A stretch of 64,000 nucleotides of DNA from Limnanthes douglasii subsp. nivea (GCA_036936605.1 JAUPFV010000005.1:126474453-126538452); one strand, 5' to 3'; shown: positions 21,226 to 31,616, counted from the first letter of the stretch. Notes: a model not told the origin generated them from the letters alone. Translations and numbers: made by a program.

Positions 21226-21887
21226 GAATAAAAGTTGTGTAAATATTTACTTGTTTAAACTTAATGTAAATATTTGGGGGCATACTCTTTCCTACCCTGG
21301 TGGCACAGGGAGGTTTTAATTAGGTGTCCGGTTTTTCAATAAAATATGATGCCTTTTTACAATATACGGTGTGGTTTGATTACAATTCTTTTCAAGTCTT
21401 CAATTTAATGCTAAGGATCTTTGACATATCAGATTAATCTGGTTGATTGATGACCATTAAACGCATGTCATCAGAGATATTAAACACTCTCACTTTAAAT
21501 ATTTTTGAATTAAAGAAGGACTCTTTAAACATTAGCCATTAAAATTGAAAGTAAGTATGGAATAAAACAAGATTTGATAGATAAGCTTGTCCGAGTATGA
21601 ATCGGGTAACGTTACTAACATAAAAAATGCCTTGGCCATCCAAGGACTTTAAGTATTGTGAAAGACTTATCCGGACGCAGTCCGGATACAATTACAAAAA
21701 CGCCTTGGCCATCCAAGTAATTTAGTAATTCACAAGTTTAAGAAAGAACAAAAAATAGTTTAAAACCTCAGGGCATATTCCTTTCGGATGTTCCTCATTC
21801 ACTTCCTTTTTTGGGAGCTTTGAGTTCAGCACTTGAACTCTCCCCGGTTCCTTCTTTCTCATCGGTGGTAGAAGCGATTTTACTAGA
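21226..21887. other. E2 convergent untranslated region with hairpin pair
   Basis: It corresponds to E1 11618-12098. It includes the shared ggggcatactctttcct block and the hairpin repeats at 21630-21645 (CCTTGG-CCAT-CCAAGG) and 21703-21718 (second arm decayed to CCAAGT). It also contains the palindromic pair ccggacgcagtccgg near 21671. Confidence 0.6.
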
Positions 21888-24249
21888 TTAGTTCTTTTTA
21901 TCACCATTTGCCATCTTATGGAACGGGATGTCCTCATACTCCACATATTGCCACAAAGGACCCAACGTCCTCTTCGAAAACGTCTCATGAAAAAACAGTA
22001 CCATGCCAGACTTCACTTCATCATACCTTGTCTCCAAGGAGTCTATCACCTCGTTGGTATATTTATCAATGTTGGCCTTAATTCTCTGTTCCTGCTCTTT
22101 CACCAAGTCTTCTTTCTCCTTGGTTGCCTTAGACATAGCCCCTTCAAGAGAAGTCTTTTCGCCAGACAAGGTCTGAATGACACCATCCTTGGTCTTCACG
22201 TCTTCCTTTAAGGTGGAATGATCTTTCTCCAAACCAGAGCACTTAGCTTGGAACTCAATGTTAGCATTCTCCGAAGTGGCCAACTTGGTTGACAGATCTT
22301 CCTTGTCCTTCTTCAGTTCTTCAAGCTCTTTCTTCGGTGCTTCAATTCTCTGGTTAGCATTGAGGAGTTTGGTTAACAGAGTCTCCTTATCTGTGTTAAG
22401 GGTGTTGATAAGGGTGGATTTATTTTTCACTTGCCTCTCCAAATCGAGCACTGGTTGGATATGGCCTAAAAGAGAATGGGCCACCGTATCATGGTCTTCA
22501 GAAATAGAAAAAGACATATCATTGTAGGTTACCATGTTGGAAGAACCTGAAGGACGGAAAAGACCAGTAAAGTCATCTTTCTCTGAATCGGTGAAGTATA
22601 GACCGATGTCCTGAAGGGATCTGATGTCAAGCCCTCCTCTGGTACCCTCTCCCAGTTGTAAGTCTGTTGGAATTTTCTCTACTAAGATGGGGTCGATAGG
22701 AGCTGGTGGAGGAGGAAGTTCCGAAGGGGGAAGGGTTATTTCTCCCCCTAAAGTGACTTTCTTCTTCTTGGCTGCCCTTTCATCACTACTTGCCCCCCCT
22801 TTTGCGATCCTTCTTCGGAGGCCTTGGTGGATTTGGTTTTTCTCCTGCCTCCTTGGCAGTTTCATCTTCAACCACTTGGAGCAAGGAGGCATCGGTCCCT
22901 CCTTGATTCTCTCATCCTTGGTTCTCCGGACTGTTGTTTTCTGCAGCAACCCAAACTGCCTCTGCTGCAGCCTTCTTTTTCTTTCCCTTCCTCTTGCTAG
23001 GAGCCTTGGCTCTAGAGGGCAAGGCCAGTTTACCATCTTTTTCCTCTGTTCTTTTGAGGATGACAGCTAGGGGAGGGGTGTGGTCAATTCTTCCCATGTG
23101 AGATCTCTCCGGCCTGTGGTATTCCACAGATGATATCTCACCAAATTTCCAGAAGTGAAGCAGTTATGGAAAACATTCCCCCAACGTTCTGAAAAAGAAT
23201 TAATGAATGATTCAGAAGTGGAATATTTATAAAGTGAAAATGAAAAACAAAATGGAAGAGCTTACTTGTACTCCTCCACCTACTAGTAAGCATGCTGGGG
23301 TTAGTCTTGGCCTTGATCTTTCTCTCATTCTCCTATGGTCCAGTGATGAATAAGAATTGAGTTCTCCAATTCTTCTCCGACTCCAACAAGTCGTCTACCA
23401 CTTTAAAGTTGTTTCCCATATTGTGATGGTAGAATGGGATGTGGTGATTCTTGTATAGACTTACCACAACGACAAATTGCTCCATAGGGAGGGATTCCGG
23501 ACAGCCTCGATGCCATTACGCAGACAAGGAGGGAGTACCAAGCATTTGGACTCAATTGGCTTGGGCAAAGCTTTTCTTCCATTACTGTGGAAGGTTTATC
23601 AGTTGTTGTGGATGGAAGGGTGTCAGCTTCTGGTTCTACGGTCTGTCTAGATGACTGAGCGCCAGTTTTTTCTAGAGGTCTGGTATCCGGTTGAGGCTCT
23701 GTTTTGGAGGAATTCGTTTGAGAATCTACTTTGACTGCCTCCGATCGAGAGGGCTTATCTCGTGCGGCTCTTATGGATATCTCTGATCTGGAAGGTTTAT
23801 CTTTGGATGCTGATTTAGAGGCCTCCGGTTTAGAGGACTTTGATTGTGAGGCATTCGGTTGGGCTTTCACCAAACGAGTTGTCCGACGTGGATTGGATTT
23901 CTCTAGGTATTTTTCGATATCAGATCCCATGGCTATGAAAAGGGGGGGGGGGGGGGGGGGTTCTAACGCTCGATACTGCCTTTTCTTGGGTAGTAGAAGG
24001 TTGGGACTGCTGAACATAAGATTCTGATGGGATTGGTGAAAGGTTTGGTTTGAATAGACGTTTGGGTTTTGGATTTCTGGTAGAAGATAATCCTCGATCA
24101 GCTTCTTGGGATGGTTTATCAGACTTGTCGCTTGGAGAGACCGGGAGACCAGCAGCGATACGCCTCTCTCGTTCAACTTTTCTTGCTTTCTCTAATTCGG
24201 ACAGATTCAACCAGTCGCCTTTTATAAGAGCATTTCTAGTCGTGAACAT
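21888..24249 (-). pseudogene. E2 antisense gene, decayed homologue of the E1 gene
   Basis: It begins with MFTTRNALIKGDWLNLSELE at 24249, colinear with the E1 protein. A 19-base G run at 23942-23960 (C run in the coding sense) breaks the frame before AMGSDIEKYLEKS. A deletion equal to about 135 residues joins TVMEE to LCPSQLSPNAW, removing most of the conserved N-terminal domain. The intron is retained (23189-23265, donor A|GTAAGC, acceptor TTTTTCAG, phase 1). Exon 2 has a further frame break near 22950-23036, but the coiled coil (about 22450-22020) and the FHETFSKRTLGPLWQYVE end motif survive. Conservation of the intron site shows that splicing predates the split between E1 and E2. Confidence 0.8.
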
Positions 24250-24341
24250 AAAACTATCCAAGAACGATTTTAAAAGAAAGGGTGAAAAGCTCTGTGAAAG
24301 ATTTGTTGAGCGATGCAGATAATGAAACATTGAAAAAATGG

Positions 24342-24349
24342 TATATATA
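24342..24349 (-). promoter_or_regulatory. TATA box of the E2 antisense gene
   Basis: TATATATA about 95 bp upstream of the antisense ATG at 24249, at nearly the same spacing as in E1. Confidence 0.5.
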
Positions 24350-24663
24350 TTAGTAGAAAAAGGTAACTGATACCTAGGAGAAGACGAAGAGATTCGTGCA
24401 ATGATTGAAGACGGCTCTGACGTGGGAAAAATTAAATGCATAGGTTACTTTTTAGGTTTAGTGGGAGCGCCGATCTAGGTAAAAACGGTTGGTAGGTCGA
24501 ATCAGATGGTGACACATGTCCCATGATCCAAAGAAAAAATCCTAGAATTCTGGGAAGAAATCAGTCCGGACAAACCTCAAACAAGATACACAAATGTGTC
24601 AAAAAATATCGTTACTGACTAAGTGAATTTTTTAGTCATGCCAAAGATTTTTGACAAAGCCTC

Positions 24664-24676
24664 AAAAAGGGGCTAC
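24664..24676 (+). other. E2 polypurine tract
   Basis: aaaaaggggctac directly before the 3' LTR, matching the E1 tract in position and sequence. Confidence 0.75.
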
Positions 24677-25054
24677 TGATGAGTCCGGATGAATCCACCA
24701 CTGCTTACTGAGATTTTCGGACTAGGGAAATTCGGACATAAACTGCCACTGAACTATCCTGACAGGACAAAATTATAAAATAATTAAACACCTTTTGACT
24801 AAGCTAGGTGATAATCAGCTTAGTAAGTAAATGAGTCCTTAAACTTGACCCGGTTCCATAATTCGACCCGAAAGCCCATGGGTCCATAATTAGGGGTATA
24901 AATACCCCAACTACCATCATTAATGAGGGTAATGAACATTTAATACAACCAAACAGCTCAAATCTCTTACTACTAAACACCCAAACATTTAATACTCTCA
25001 AAACTTTCCAAAACACCTGAAAAAATTACCCTCACCTTAGAATAAACCTCACCA
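24677..25054 (+). repeat. E2 3' LTR
   Basis: It starts TGATGAGTCC like E1 and ends CACCA, 378 bp. It is clearly diverged from the E1 LTR in U3 but shares the CCGGA-rich start, the tataaatacccc TATA block at about 24897 and the aatg-rich leader. Confidence 0.85.
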
Positions 25055-25440
25055 GTTATAATAATGTTTATGGATCCTTATCTACTATCAAAGCTGAAGC
25101 TAAAGCTCCTCATGATGGGCTTCTTATCTGTAAAATCAACAACATTACAAACGTTAATATCGAGTTAGATTTCGAAATACTCATAAATATGTTAACTTCA
25201 GAGAAGTATTCATTCTCTTTTAACTCTATCTTAACAAATATTAGAGCTTTAATCTCTTCTACCATGACAATGAAACACATATTTACAGAACAAAACCTAA
25301 CAGTTGATTGGCTAGCTAGGTGGACTATTCGTTGTAAAATGAAAATTGACTACATAACCTTTATAGCTCTCTCTGCTCTTAAAGTCATTATCCATCTTGA
25401 AAAGGAGGGTCTTGGTTACATTAGAGCTATCTAAATCTCA
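25055..25440 (+). pseudogene. LINE-A RNase H remnant
   Basis: A plus-strand reading gives YGSLSTIKAEAKAPHDGLLI, then INNITNVNIELDFEILINML, then MKHIFTEQNLTVDWLARW. This matches the RNase H domain at the end of plant L1 ORF2 (E in AEA-A--GL, D in ELDFE, final D in ADWLA changed to VDWLA). It resumes LINE-A right after the E2 3' LTR. The RT core between 16509 and here is missing. Confidence 0.78.
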
Positions 25441-26040
25441 ACCACTCTTATTTTTGAGCTCTCGATTCTCTTGTAGAGTTTAATCTCCTCATAGCTTCTC
25501 AAACTTATACATTACTTTGTCTTTTCAATTCTTCCTTCTCCTTTGTCGACTCTGAAAGAAGAATCTGATCGTTTAAGTGTTCATGACCGCCTCTCCAATA
25601 TTTTTGCTCGATCTTATTCGTGAATCAGAAGTTTTGCAAATTAAAACTCTCCAAATTTCTTATAGGATTTACGCCTAATTCTTGAGGTTAGGGCTCTCAG
25701 TATTGACGCTTATATTTTCATTTAGGATTTTTAATTTTTAATCTTTCTAAAACTCCTTTGTTCTTATTAAGTCCCTAGCTGAAATTTTCCTTATAATTTA
25801 AACCAAATCTCTCTCCATTCTTTTTTATATAAAAACAAACACGTGCTGTTAATATTGCCTTATGGCCCTTATCAAATAAATGTATTTTTTATGTTGGAAG
25901 TCCAATCTAGATTTTGAAAAGAAAGTTAATGTGTGCATTTATGTTAAAGAAAAACCATAAATAAATGGTATCGATAAATTGGATTTAACAAACAATAGAA
26001 TAGGAGTATGTTTTATCCTCCGAACCAAAACAAACAAAGA
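25441..26040. other. LINE-A tail and spacer before PsbO
   Basis: The first part up to about 25700 is probably the non-coding LINE 3' tail. The rest is AT-rich and shows no coding signal. It contains nothing else I can support. Confidence 0.45.
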
Positions 26041-26050
26041 ATGAAATGGG

Positions 26051-26126
26051 GACGTGGCATACCACATAACCAACTACACGATGTTTAATGGACCAATAGA
26101 AACGAAGGCTTATCCTAACTCTTATC
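26051..26126 (+). promoter_or_regulatory. PsbO light-responsive promoter motifs
   Basis: Upstream of PsbO: GACGTGGC at 26051-26058 (G-box core ACGTGGC), CCAAT at 26093-26097, and two CTTATC (reverse complement of the I-box GATAAG) at 26109-26114 and 26121-26126. A G-box with I-boxes close together is a known arrangement in photosynthesis gene promoters. The ATG is 115 bp further on; no strong TATA box is seen (ataacaatt near 26171). Confidence 0.6.
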
Positions 26127-26241
26127 TTACTTCAAGACCAAAGAAGGAAAATAGCTTCAATTTTTTTTTTATAACAATTACATAAACAAAGATTGTGTGA
26201 GTTGTGAGATCATATTCATATCAGAAAGAGAAACAGAAATA

Positions 26242-27724
26242 ATGGCCGCCTCACTCCAAGCAGCTGCTACATTGATGCAGCCAACCAAGCCGAAGATGGC
26301 TAGAAGCAGTGTCCTCCTACGATCTTCGTCACAGTCACAGAATGTAACCAAAGCTTTTGGGCTGGAGTCGGGTTCGGCTCGTCTGACTTGCTCTCTTCAA
26401 GCTGATCTTAAAGAATTCGCTAACAAATGTGCCGATGCTACTAAGCTTGCTGGCATTGCTCTGGCAACTTCTGCTCTTGTTGTTTCGGTTTGTGTTTTTA
26501 TCTTTAATATGGACTATTATTTCTTATTACTTTTTTCATTCTAATTACTAATTACTAATTATATTGTATTATCGTGCCTTTAATTTTTCCTTTATATTAT
26601 TATGTCTCTACCTTAGATTTTAGATTCATTCATTGCAGTAATTACTAATTTGTATTCATCTATGTATGTCTTTTATATATATAATACAACATTGTTTTAG
26701 AAATAACAAACAATAATGTTTATCTTAAGTGAAGTTAGAACTATAATGTTTAATTCATGACCGCTAAAAGAAAAGGTGAATTCTAACCAAATTCGCTATA
26801 CATTTTGCTTCCTAATCATGCTAAATGCTGAGCTATGGTCAAGCATCGCAATTAACCATAAAATCTAATAAAAAAGACTATTTGTTTGTCAATATTGGAA
26901 ACCAGACTTAAATTCACCATTTTTCTATATGTATCTTGAAATATTGATTCATAAGCTTGTTGTTTTAGGGAGCAAGTGCTGAAGGATCACCAAAGAGGCT
27001 AACCTTTGATGAAATCCAAAGCAAGACATACTCAGAAGTTAAGGGAACTGGAACTGCTAACCAGTGCCCAACTATCGATGGAGGATCCGAATCCTTTGCC
27101 TTCAAAGCCGGTAAATACACCGCAAAGAAATTCTGCCTCGAACCTACTTCCTTCACAGTCAAAGCTGAAGGAGTTGCCAAAAACTCACCAGCCGAATTCC
27201 AAAACACTAAACTCATGACCCGTCTGACTTACACCTTAGATGAAATCGAAGGTCCATTTGAAGTTTCCACTGATGGAACCGTGAAGTTCGAAGAAAAAGA
27301 CGGTATTGACTATGCTGCTGTCACTGTCCAGCTGCCAGGTGGAGAGCGTGTGCCCTTTCTTTTCACAGTCAAGGAATTAGTAGCCTCGGGAAAACCCGAA
27401 AGCTTCACCGGAAATTTTATGGTTCCATCTTACCGTGGGTCGTCCTTTCTAGACCCAAAGGGTAGAGGTGGCTCGACCGGGTACGATAATGCAGTGGCGT
27501 TGCCAGCTGGAGGGAGAGGAGACGAAGAGGAACTTTCCAAGGAGAACGTGAAGAACGTGGCATCCTCTACGGGGAAGATTACTCTTAGTGTCACTAAGAG
27601 TAAACCTGAGACAGGAGAAGTGATTGGTGTGTTTGAAAGTATTCAGCCATCTGACACGGATTTGGGTGCTAAGGTTCCAAAGGATGTCAAGATCCAAGGA
27701 GTGTGGTATGCTCAGCTCGACTAG
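26242..27724 (+). CDS. PSBO: PsbO, 33-kDa oxygen-evolving enhancer protein 1
   Basis: Two exons, 26242-26487 (82 codons) and 26969-27724, joined in phase 0 across an intron (TCG|GTTTGT ... TTTTAG|GGA), give 333 residues, the usual precursor length. Residues 1-84 form a bipartite transit peptide: Ser/Ala-rich stroma-targeting part ([20 protein letters not shown]), then a hydrophobic lumen signal ([13 protein letters not shown]) with an ASA cleavage site before [13 protein letters not shown]. The mature protein has the two family cysteines (NQCPTIDGG and FCLEPTSF), [25 protein letters not shown], the [20 protein letters not shown] block, and ends VWYAQLD. PsbO stabilises the manganese cluster of photosystem II on the lumen side of the thylakoid. 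There are no stops or frameshifts. It is nuclear-encoded with light-type promoter motifs upstream. Confidence 0.97.
26488..26968 (+). other. PsbO intron 1
   Basis: 481 bp, AT-rich, with donor GTTTGT and acceptor TTGTTGTTTTAG. It lies in the lumen-signal region of the precursor, between VVS and GASA. Confidence 0.92.
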
Positions 27725-28592
27725 TAAATGCCTTTGTTTTCTTCTATGAAATTTGTAAGTTATGTCACTACTACTACTCCTCCTGCTGCTACTACTATTA
27801 TTGGTTTTCCAGATTTTGTTGTAAGTTGACAGGTATTTGTGAAACTTTTTGTGTGATTTAATCTGAGAAAAACAATCAGTCAGGTTGTCTGTCTTCGATG
27901 CTTTCTGACTCTCCGCATTTCTTGTTGTTTAGAACAATCCTTTATCTCAGGTTGGATCCGAGCAGGATATCTCAATATTAGACTTCGGATTGTTTAGTGA
28001 AAATTATGTTCAGAGTTTAAACTTTAATTCTATATGTTAGATTCGGCTAGATCGTACTTCAATTGAGCTTGATTCATGATCCAAGTTCCAAGTTTGATTC
28101 AGATTCATGTTTTGAACTAAGTTCGGACCTGAATGGATGTCCATAACTAATTCATTTTTAATCCACAAACGAATTTTAATTTGGCCACCCAAATCAATTC
28201 AATGAATTATGAAAAAAGAAAACGAGGGTTGGTATAAATTCATCCAAATCTAATCTAATTCGGTCCTACATCATTTTTTTTCTTTTTACTTTCTCAATCT
28301 GTTATGTTTAATTACGAAAGTGCTATAAGTATATACAAAATTATTAAATATGACCTAGACACCAACGCATCTCCATTAACTTCACAATTTAAAATCAAAG
28401 AATCACTTTTTGCTCAAACAAAAAACTTTAACCTTGTTTTTAAACTTGAACTTTTTTTTTGAGGTTTTTGCGAGAACAATTATTTTTTTAAGAATCGGAA
28501 CCTTAAGATTTTGTTTTTGATGATATTTTATACGAATGAGCTATATTCGTGAAAATAAATAAATAAACAACCATAAAAAGATATTTAATTTT
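27725..28592. other. PsbO 3' region and spacer
   Basis: It starts with the PsbO 3' untranslated region (a ctactactactcc-type simple repeat at about 27769-27800). No further gene, RNA or repeat is recognisable. Confidence 0.5.
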
Positions 28593-29899
28593 GGACAATG
28601 CTAAACCGAGACCCGTTTTGGTTATAATGAGATCCCGTTATAATGAGACCTTCTTCAGCTATAATGAGCCCTAAATTTTACTAAAATACCCTTAATATAT
28701 AAACTTTTTGAGCCGACTATCTCTCTTCTCTATTTTCCTTTTTTTTCCTTTTTTATCAAATTCAAGTTGCAACTAGCATCTCACCAAGCAAAATCAGAAA
28801 ATTATTTTTCTTCTCCAATTAATCACTCTCTCTAGAGAACTCATTTCCTAATTAAAATCAACAATAGCACCCCAAGCAGAAACGAAGCCGACTGAGAAGA
28901 AGGTCTCCGAAAAATATCCATATTCATTGGCCGCCGTAGCAGCTGAGAAGAAACCAAATGCCAGAAAGGAGTTACCAAAAAAAGAAACGATCCAAAAAAA
29001 GCGTCGAGACCTACAAGATCTACATCTTCAAGATCTTGAAGCAGGTTCATCCCGATATCGGTATTTCCAGCAAAGCTATGAGAATCATGAACAGTTTCAT
29101 CAACAATATCTTCGAGAAATTGGATGGTGAGTCTGCGAAGCTTGCGAGGTACAACAAGAAACCGACTATCACTTCAAGGGACATACAGACTGCGGTGAGG
29201 TTGGTGTTGTCTAGTGAATTGGCTAAACATGTTGTATCTGAAGGAACGAAGGTTGTTACAAAGTTTACAAATTCTTAGGTTATGGAATTTGGGGATTTAG
29301 GGTTTCTGGTTGTAAATTTAATTCAAACTTAGAAATCGATGTGTTCTTTTCTTTTTTGTGGTTTTGTTATCTGATTGATGTTTCTGATTTTGAAATTGCA
29401 GCTCGCGTCTTATATTGACATCAAGATGATCGGGTTTCGAACAAGATTGCCATTACCATCCGGCTAGGAAATATTTTCAGAGTTACTAGTTTATTTCTCA
29501 ATAGAAAATTATACAAATTACTGGGTCCACATATTACTTCATTGTAATATAATTCTGTAAAAAACAAAATTGGCTCTTCGACTATTATGATTCATTCTTT
29601 TTACGCTAATGAAAAGTCGGAAAGTTCCACAAGGTGATATTAAAATATAATTAAAAATAGAGAGAAGTTTTGTTAAAGAAGAGGAAGAAAATAGTTAGAT
29701 TTTAATGTAATTCATTCTTTGGGTATTAGATTAGTTTTAGAGAGAAGTTTGGTTGGAGAAGAGGAAATTTTTTTTTAGATTTTTGGTCCGAAACTTGGAT
29801 TTATATAATAGGTAAAATTGTCATTTTACATAAAATAAAATAAAAGGTTTGATTTAAGGTCCCATTATAGCCGAATGAGGTCTAGATATAGCATTGCCC
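28593..29899. mobile_element. TIR element carrying an H2B copy
   Basis: The left end, ggacaatgctaaaccgagac (28593 on), and the reverse complement of the right end, gggcaatgctatatctagac (ending 29899), match over about 45 bp, including a shared ggttataatgagat versus ggctataatgggac block. The ends enclose 1.3 kb including the H2B pseudogene. No clear target-site duplication was found, so the superfamily is unassigned; gene capture inside TIRs is typical of Pack-type elements. The tandem array starts inside it at 29441, and array units 2 and 3 carry only its right part. Confidence 0.6.
28864..29278 (+). pseudogene. Histone H2B, start codon lost and frame shifted
   Basis: From 28864 the sequence reads (ATA)APQAETKPTEKKVSEK, the plant H2B tail with ATG changed to ATA. 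The tail frame then shifts by one near an A-run at about 28976-28983. The core follows: [57 protein letters not shown], ending [12 protein letters not shown] with the conserved C-terminal lysine (the ubiquitination region) and a TAG. The histone fold itself has no stop. An ATG at 28958 would give a 106-residue protein lacking the normal tail. No octamer-type histone promoter is visible. It lies inside the TIR element, so it is most likely a captured copy. Translation of the shorter form cannot be excluded. Confidence 0.82.
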
Positions 29900-30046
29900 T
29901 ATATAAAATTATTAAAACTAAGCACCGAATCAAAATAAATAAAATTATAATATGGTTTATTAAATTAAAATTTTTAAAATAATTAATTCTCTTTTTATAA
30001 TTATATATAATTTATTTAATATAAGAATAGAATAGATATTAAAGGA

Positions 30047-30285
30047 CATACATTAAACTTCTCATTCGTGTAAAATTAAATGTGGCATCGTGAAAATATA
30101 TAATATATTGATACATTAAAAAGATATGAAAAGTAATTTATAAATTATATATTGTATTAGATGTAACCATCAATGCTAAAACTATGTTCGGTTTCAAGGG
30201 TAAAATGGTCTTGTATCATTTTTAATTTTTCTTTTAGTATAAAAAGTAATTAGATTAAAAATAAAAATGTTTGCTTACATTAAAA
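30047..30285. repeat. About 240-bp dispersed repeat, copy a
   Basis: A block starting tacattaaacttctcattcg and running through cgtgtaaaattaaatgtggc and tggtcttgtatcatttttaa recurs, diverged, at 30288-30640 (copy b, split by the SINE-like insert) and 34500-34740 (copy c). There are three copies in each array unit. It is non-coding, with no terminal repeats seen, and could be an old MITE or satellite. Confidence 0.65.
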
Positions 30286-30287
30286 TT

Positions 30288-30640
30288 TTACATTGAACTT
30301 TTCAATCGTGTAAAATTAAATGTGTCAACGCAAAAATATAAGTATATTATGGATTGATATATTAAAAAAAATAAAAAATAGTATGAGATTGTTAGCAATT
30401 ATATATTATATTAGATCTAATCGGATTTAATTTGCTTTTAAGAGGTAGCCGAGTTGGTTGAGTAAGACTTGTGACCGAAGGTTATGAGTCTGAGGGATTA
30501 TCGTGTGCGCATTCATTACACTCTCGGTAGCGGCTGCGGGTTCCCTCCGAATTAGATCTAATTAGACTATGTCCTGTTTCATTGGAAGGTGATTTTGTAT
30601 CATTGTTAATTTTTCTTTTAGTATGAATAATAAATATATT
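30288..30640. repeat. Dispersed repeat, copy b, interrupted
   Basis: It starts tacattgaacttttcaatcg, aligned with copy a. It is interrupted between 30422 and 30550 by an insertion flanked by a 12-bp duplication; removing the insert restores colinearity with copies a and c. Confidence 0.65.
30422..30550 (+). mobile_element. SINE-like insert with tRNA-type head, unit 1
   Basis: 129 bp flanked by the perfect 12-bp duplication attagatctaat (30410-30421 and 30551-30562). It contains tagccgagttgg (30446 on), a good match to the polymerase III A-box, and a degraded B-box-like ggttatgagtctg about 35 bp later. The pre-insertion site is confirmed by the uninterrupted related repeats at 30047 and 34500. 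It has no A- or T-tail, and the first 19 bases are not tRNA-like, so the SINE call is tentative. Confidence 0.55.
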
Positions 30641-30966
30641 AAAATAAAAAAGTGTGTTTACATTAATCATGAGACATTTTTTTGCTACATGAATAAAAAT
30701 AATGTGATGTATGAGTTTGAAAAAAAATCATTGTTGATCAATTTTTAATCGACTTAGTTCGGAAGTAATCTCCTTTGATATATTTCCTTATTTCGATTAA
30801 ATATGAACGGTTCACATTGGCAATTTTTTTCATTGTTAATTATATCAAATATTAACCTTTATTTGTGATGGTAATAATATCATTAATTATGAACCCCGTC
30901 AAAATCTTAAGTAAATCAATTAACCAAACATTACTTATCAAAGTCAATACTACAAAATCATGAAAT

Positions 30967-31074
30967 GTGCATAGCACATAAACACCAAACAATCATACAA
31001 GTAGACTCAAGATATCAACTGTGCATAGCACATAAACACCAAACAATCATACAAGTAGACTCAAGATATCAACT
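30967..31074. repeat. 54-bp tandem duplication, unit 1
   Basis: Two perfect copies of a 54-bp block beginning gtgcatagcacataaacacc (30967 and 31021). Each copy contains the near-palindrome tgcatagcaca. It is present in units 2 and 3 at 39079-39186 and 47190-47297. Confidence 0.9.
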
Positions 31075-31616
31075 AACATGTGGTCTAATTGAAAGAATGA
31101 CCTATATAGGTGTCACATACCGCACAAAACTACAACAAGGGCTTTTATTTGTAGCAAAAATAACATCTATATGATAGCCAAAACGTGGACTAGGGTTCTT
31201 CAAGTTGTCGACACGGTAATCATAAGGGTAGGCCACAATAACAACAACAACAAAACTGAGGTTTACCGCAAAAACTATCAAGAGGTGTGCGGTAAAAAGA
31301 CCATTGTTGTTTCGGATTTGATATCGGTATAATATTCATTGGCAATACTCCTTTGTCAAGGTGACGCGATCCCAAATCGACAACAAAAACCCTAAGTTTC
31401 TTCGAGAACGATACTTAATTGATTTTACACATAATCTAACATGTTTTAATCCTTGATTAATCAAAATAAAATGTGATTTAAAAGTATGTATCACGTACTT
31501 TTACCAAATCAATCAACATTTAAACCCACACAGGGATTCTTTAGCGAAACAAAATCTCATGCTTATCATATTTAATTTAAGAATATAAAACGAAATGTTT
31601 GACCTTACAGGGATAA

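Larger units (their letters stand above)
16510..25054 (+). mobile_element. E2: older Tat-lineage element lacking its 5' LTR
   Basis: It has the same layout as E1 (primer site, gag, protease, RT, RNase H domains, integrase remnant, antisense gene, polypurine tract, 3' LTR) but with stops and deletions throughout. At the 5' side only the last 14 bases of an LTR (aataaacctcacca) remain, directly joined to LINE-A RT sequence. The 3' LTR is complete at 24677-25054 and is followed by LINE-A RNase H sequence. E2 was therefore inserted in LINE-A and then lost its 5' LTR together with the RT core of the LINE. Confidence 0.88.

Noticed and set aside
22624..23070. 148-residue plus-strand ORF within E2
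   Set aside because: It is the opposite strand of the antisense gene's exon 2; serine- and leucine-rich by composition only.
30441..30500. Possible functional tRNA gene at tagccgagttgg
   Set aside because: Only the A-box is good; the B-box is degraded and no cloverleaf or acceptor stem can be drawn. It is better explained as the head of a SINE-like insert.
30482..30670. 62-residue minus-strand ORF repeated in all three units
   Set aside because: It crosses the SINE-like insert and a dispersed repeat and has no recognisable motif; its repetition comes from the array, not from selection.
30967..31074. Two perfect 54-bp repeats considered as a CRISPR-like array
   Set aside because: There are only two copies, with no spacers, in a plant nuclear context; it is a simple tandem duplication.
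31113..31140. Possible CACTA terminal repeat (actacaacaagggc)
   Set aside because: No matching inverted end or 3-bp target duplication was found within the unit.
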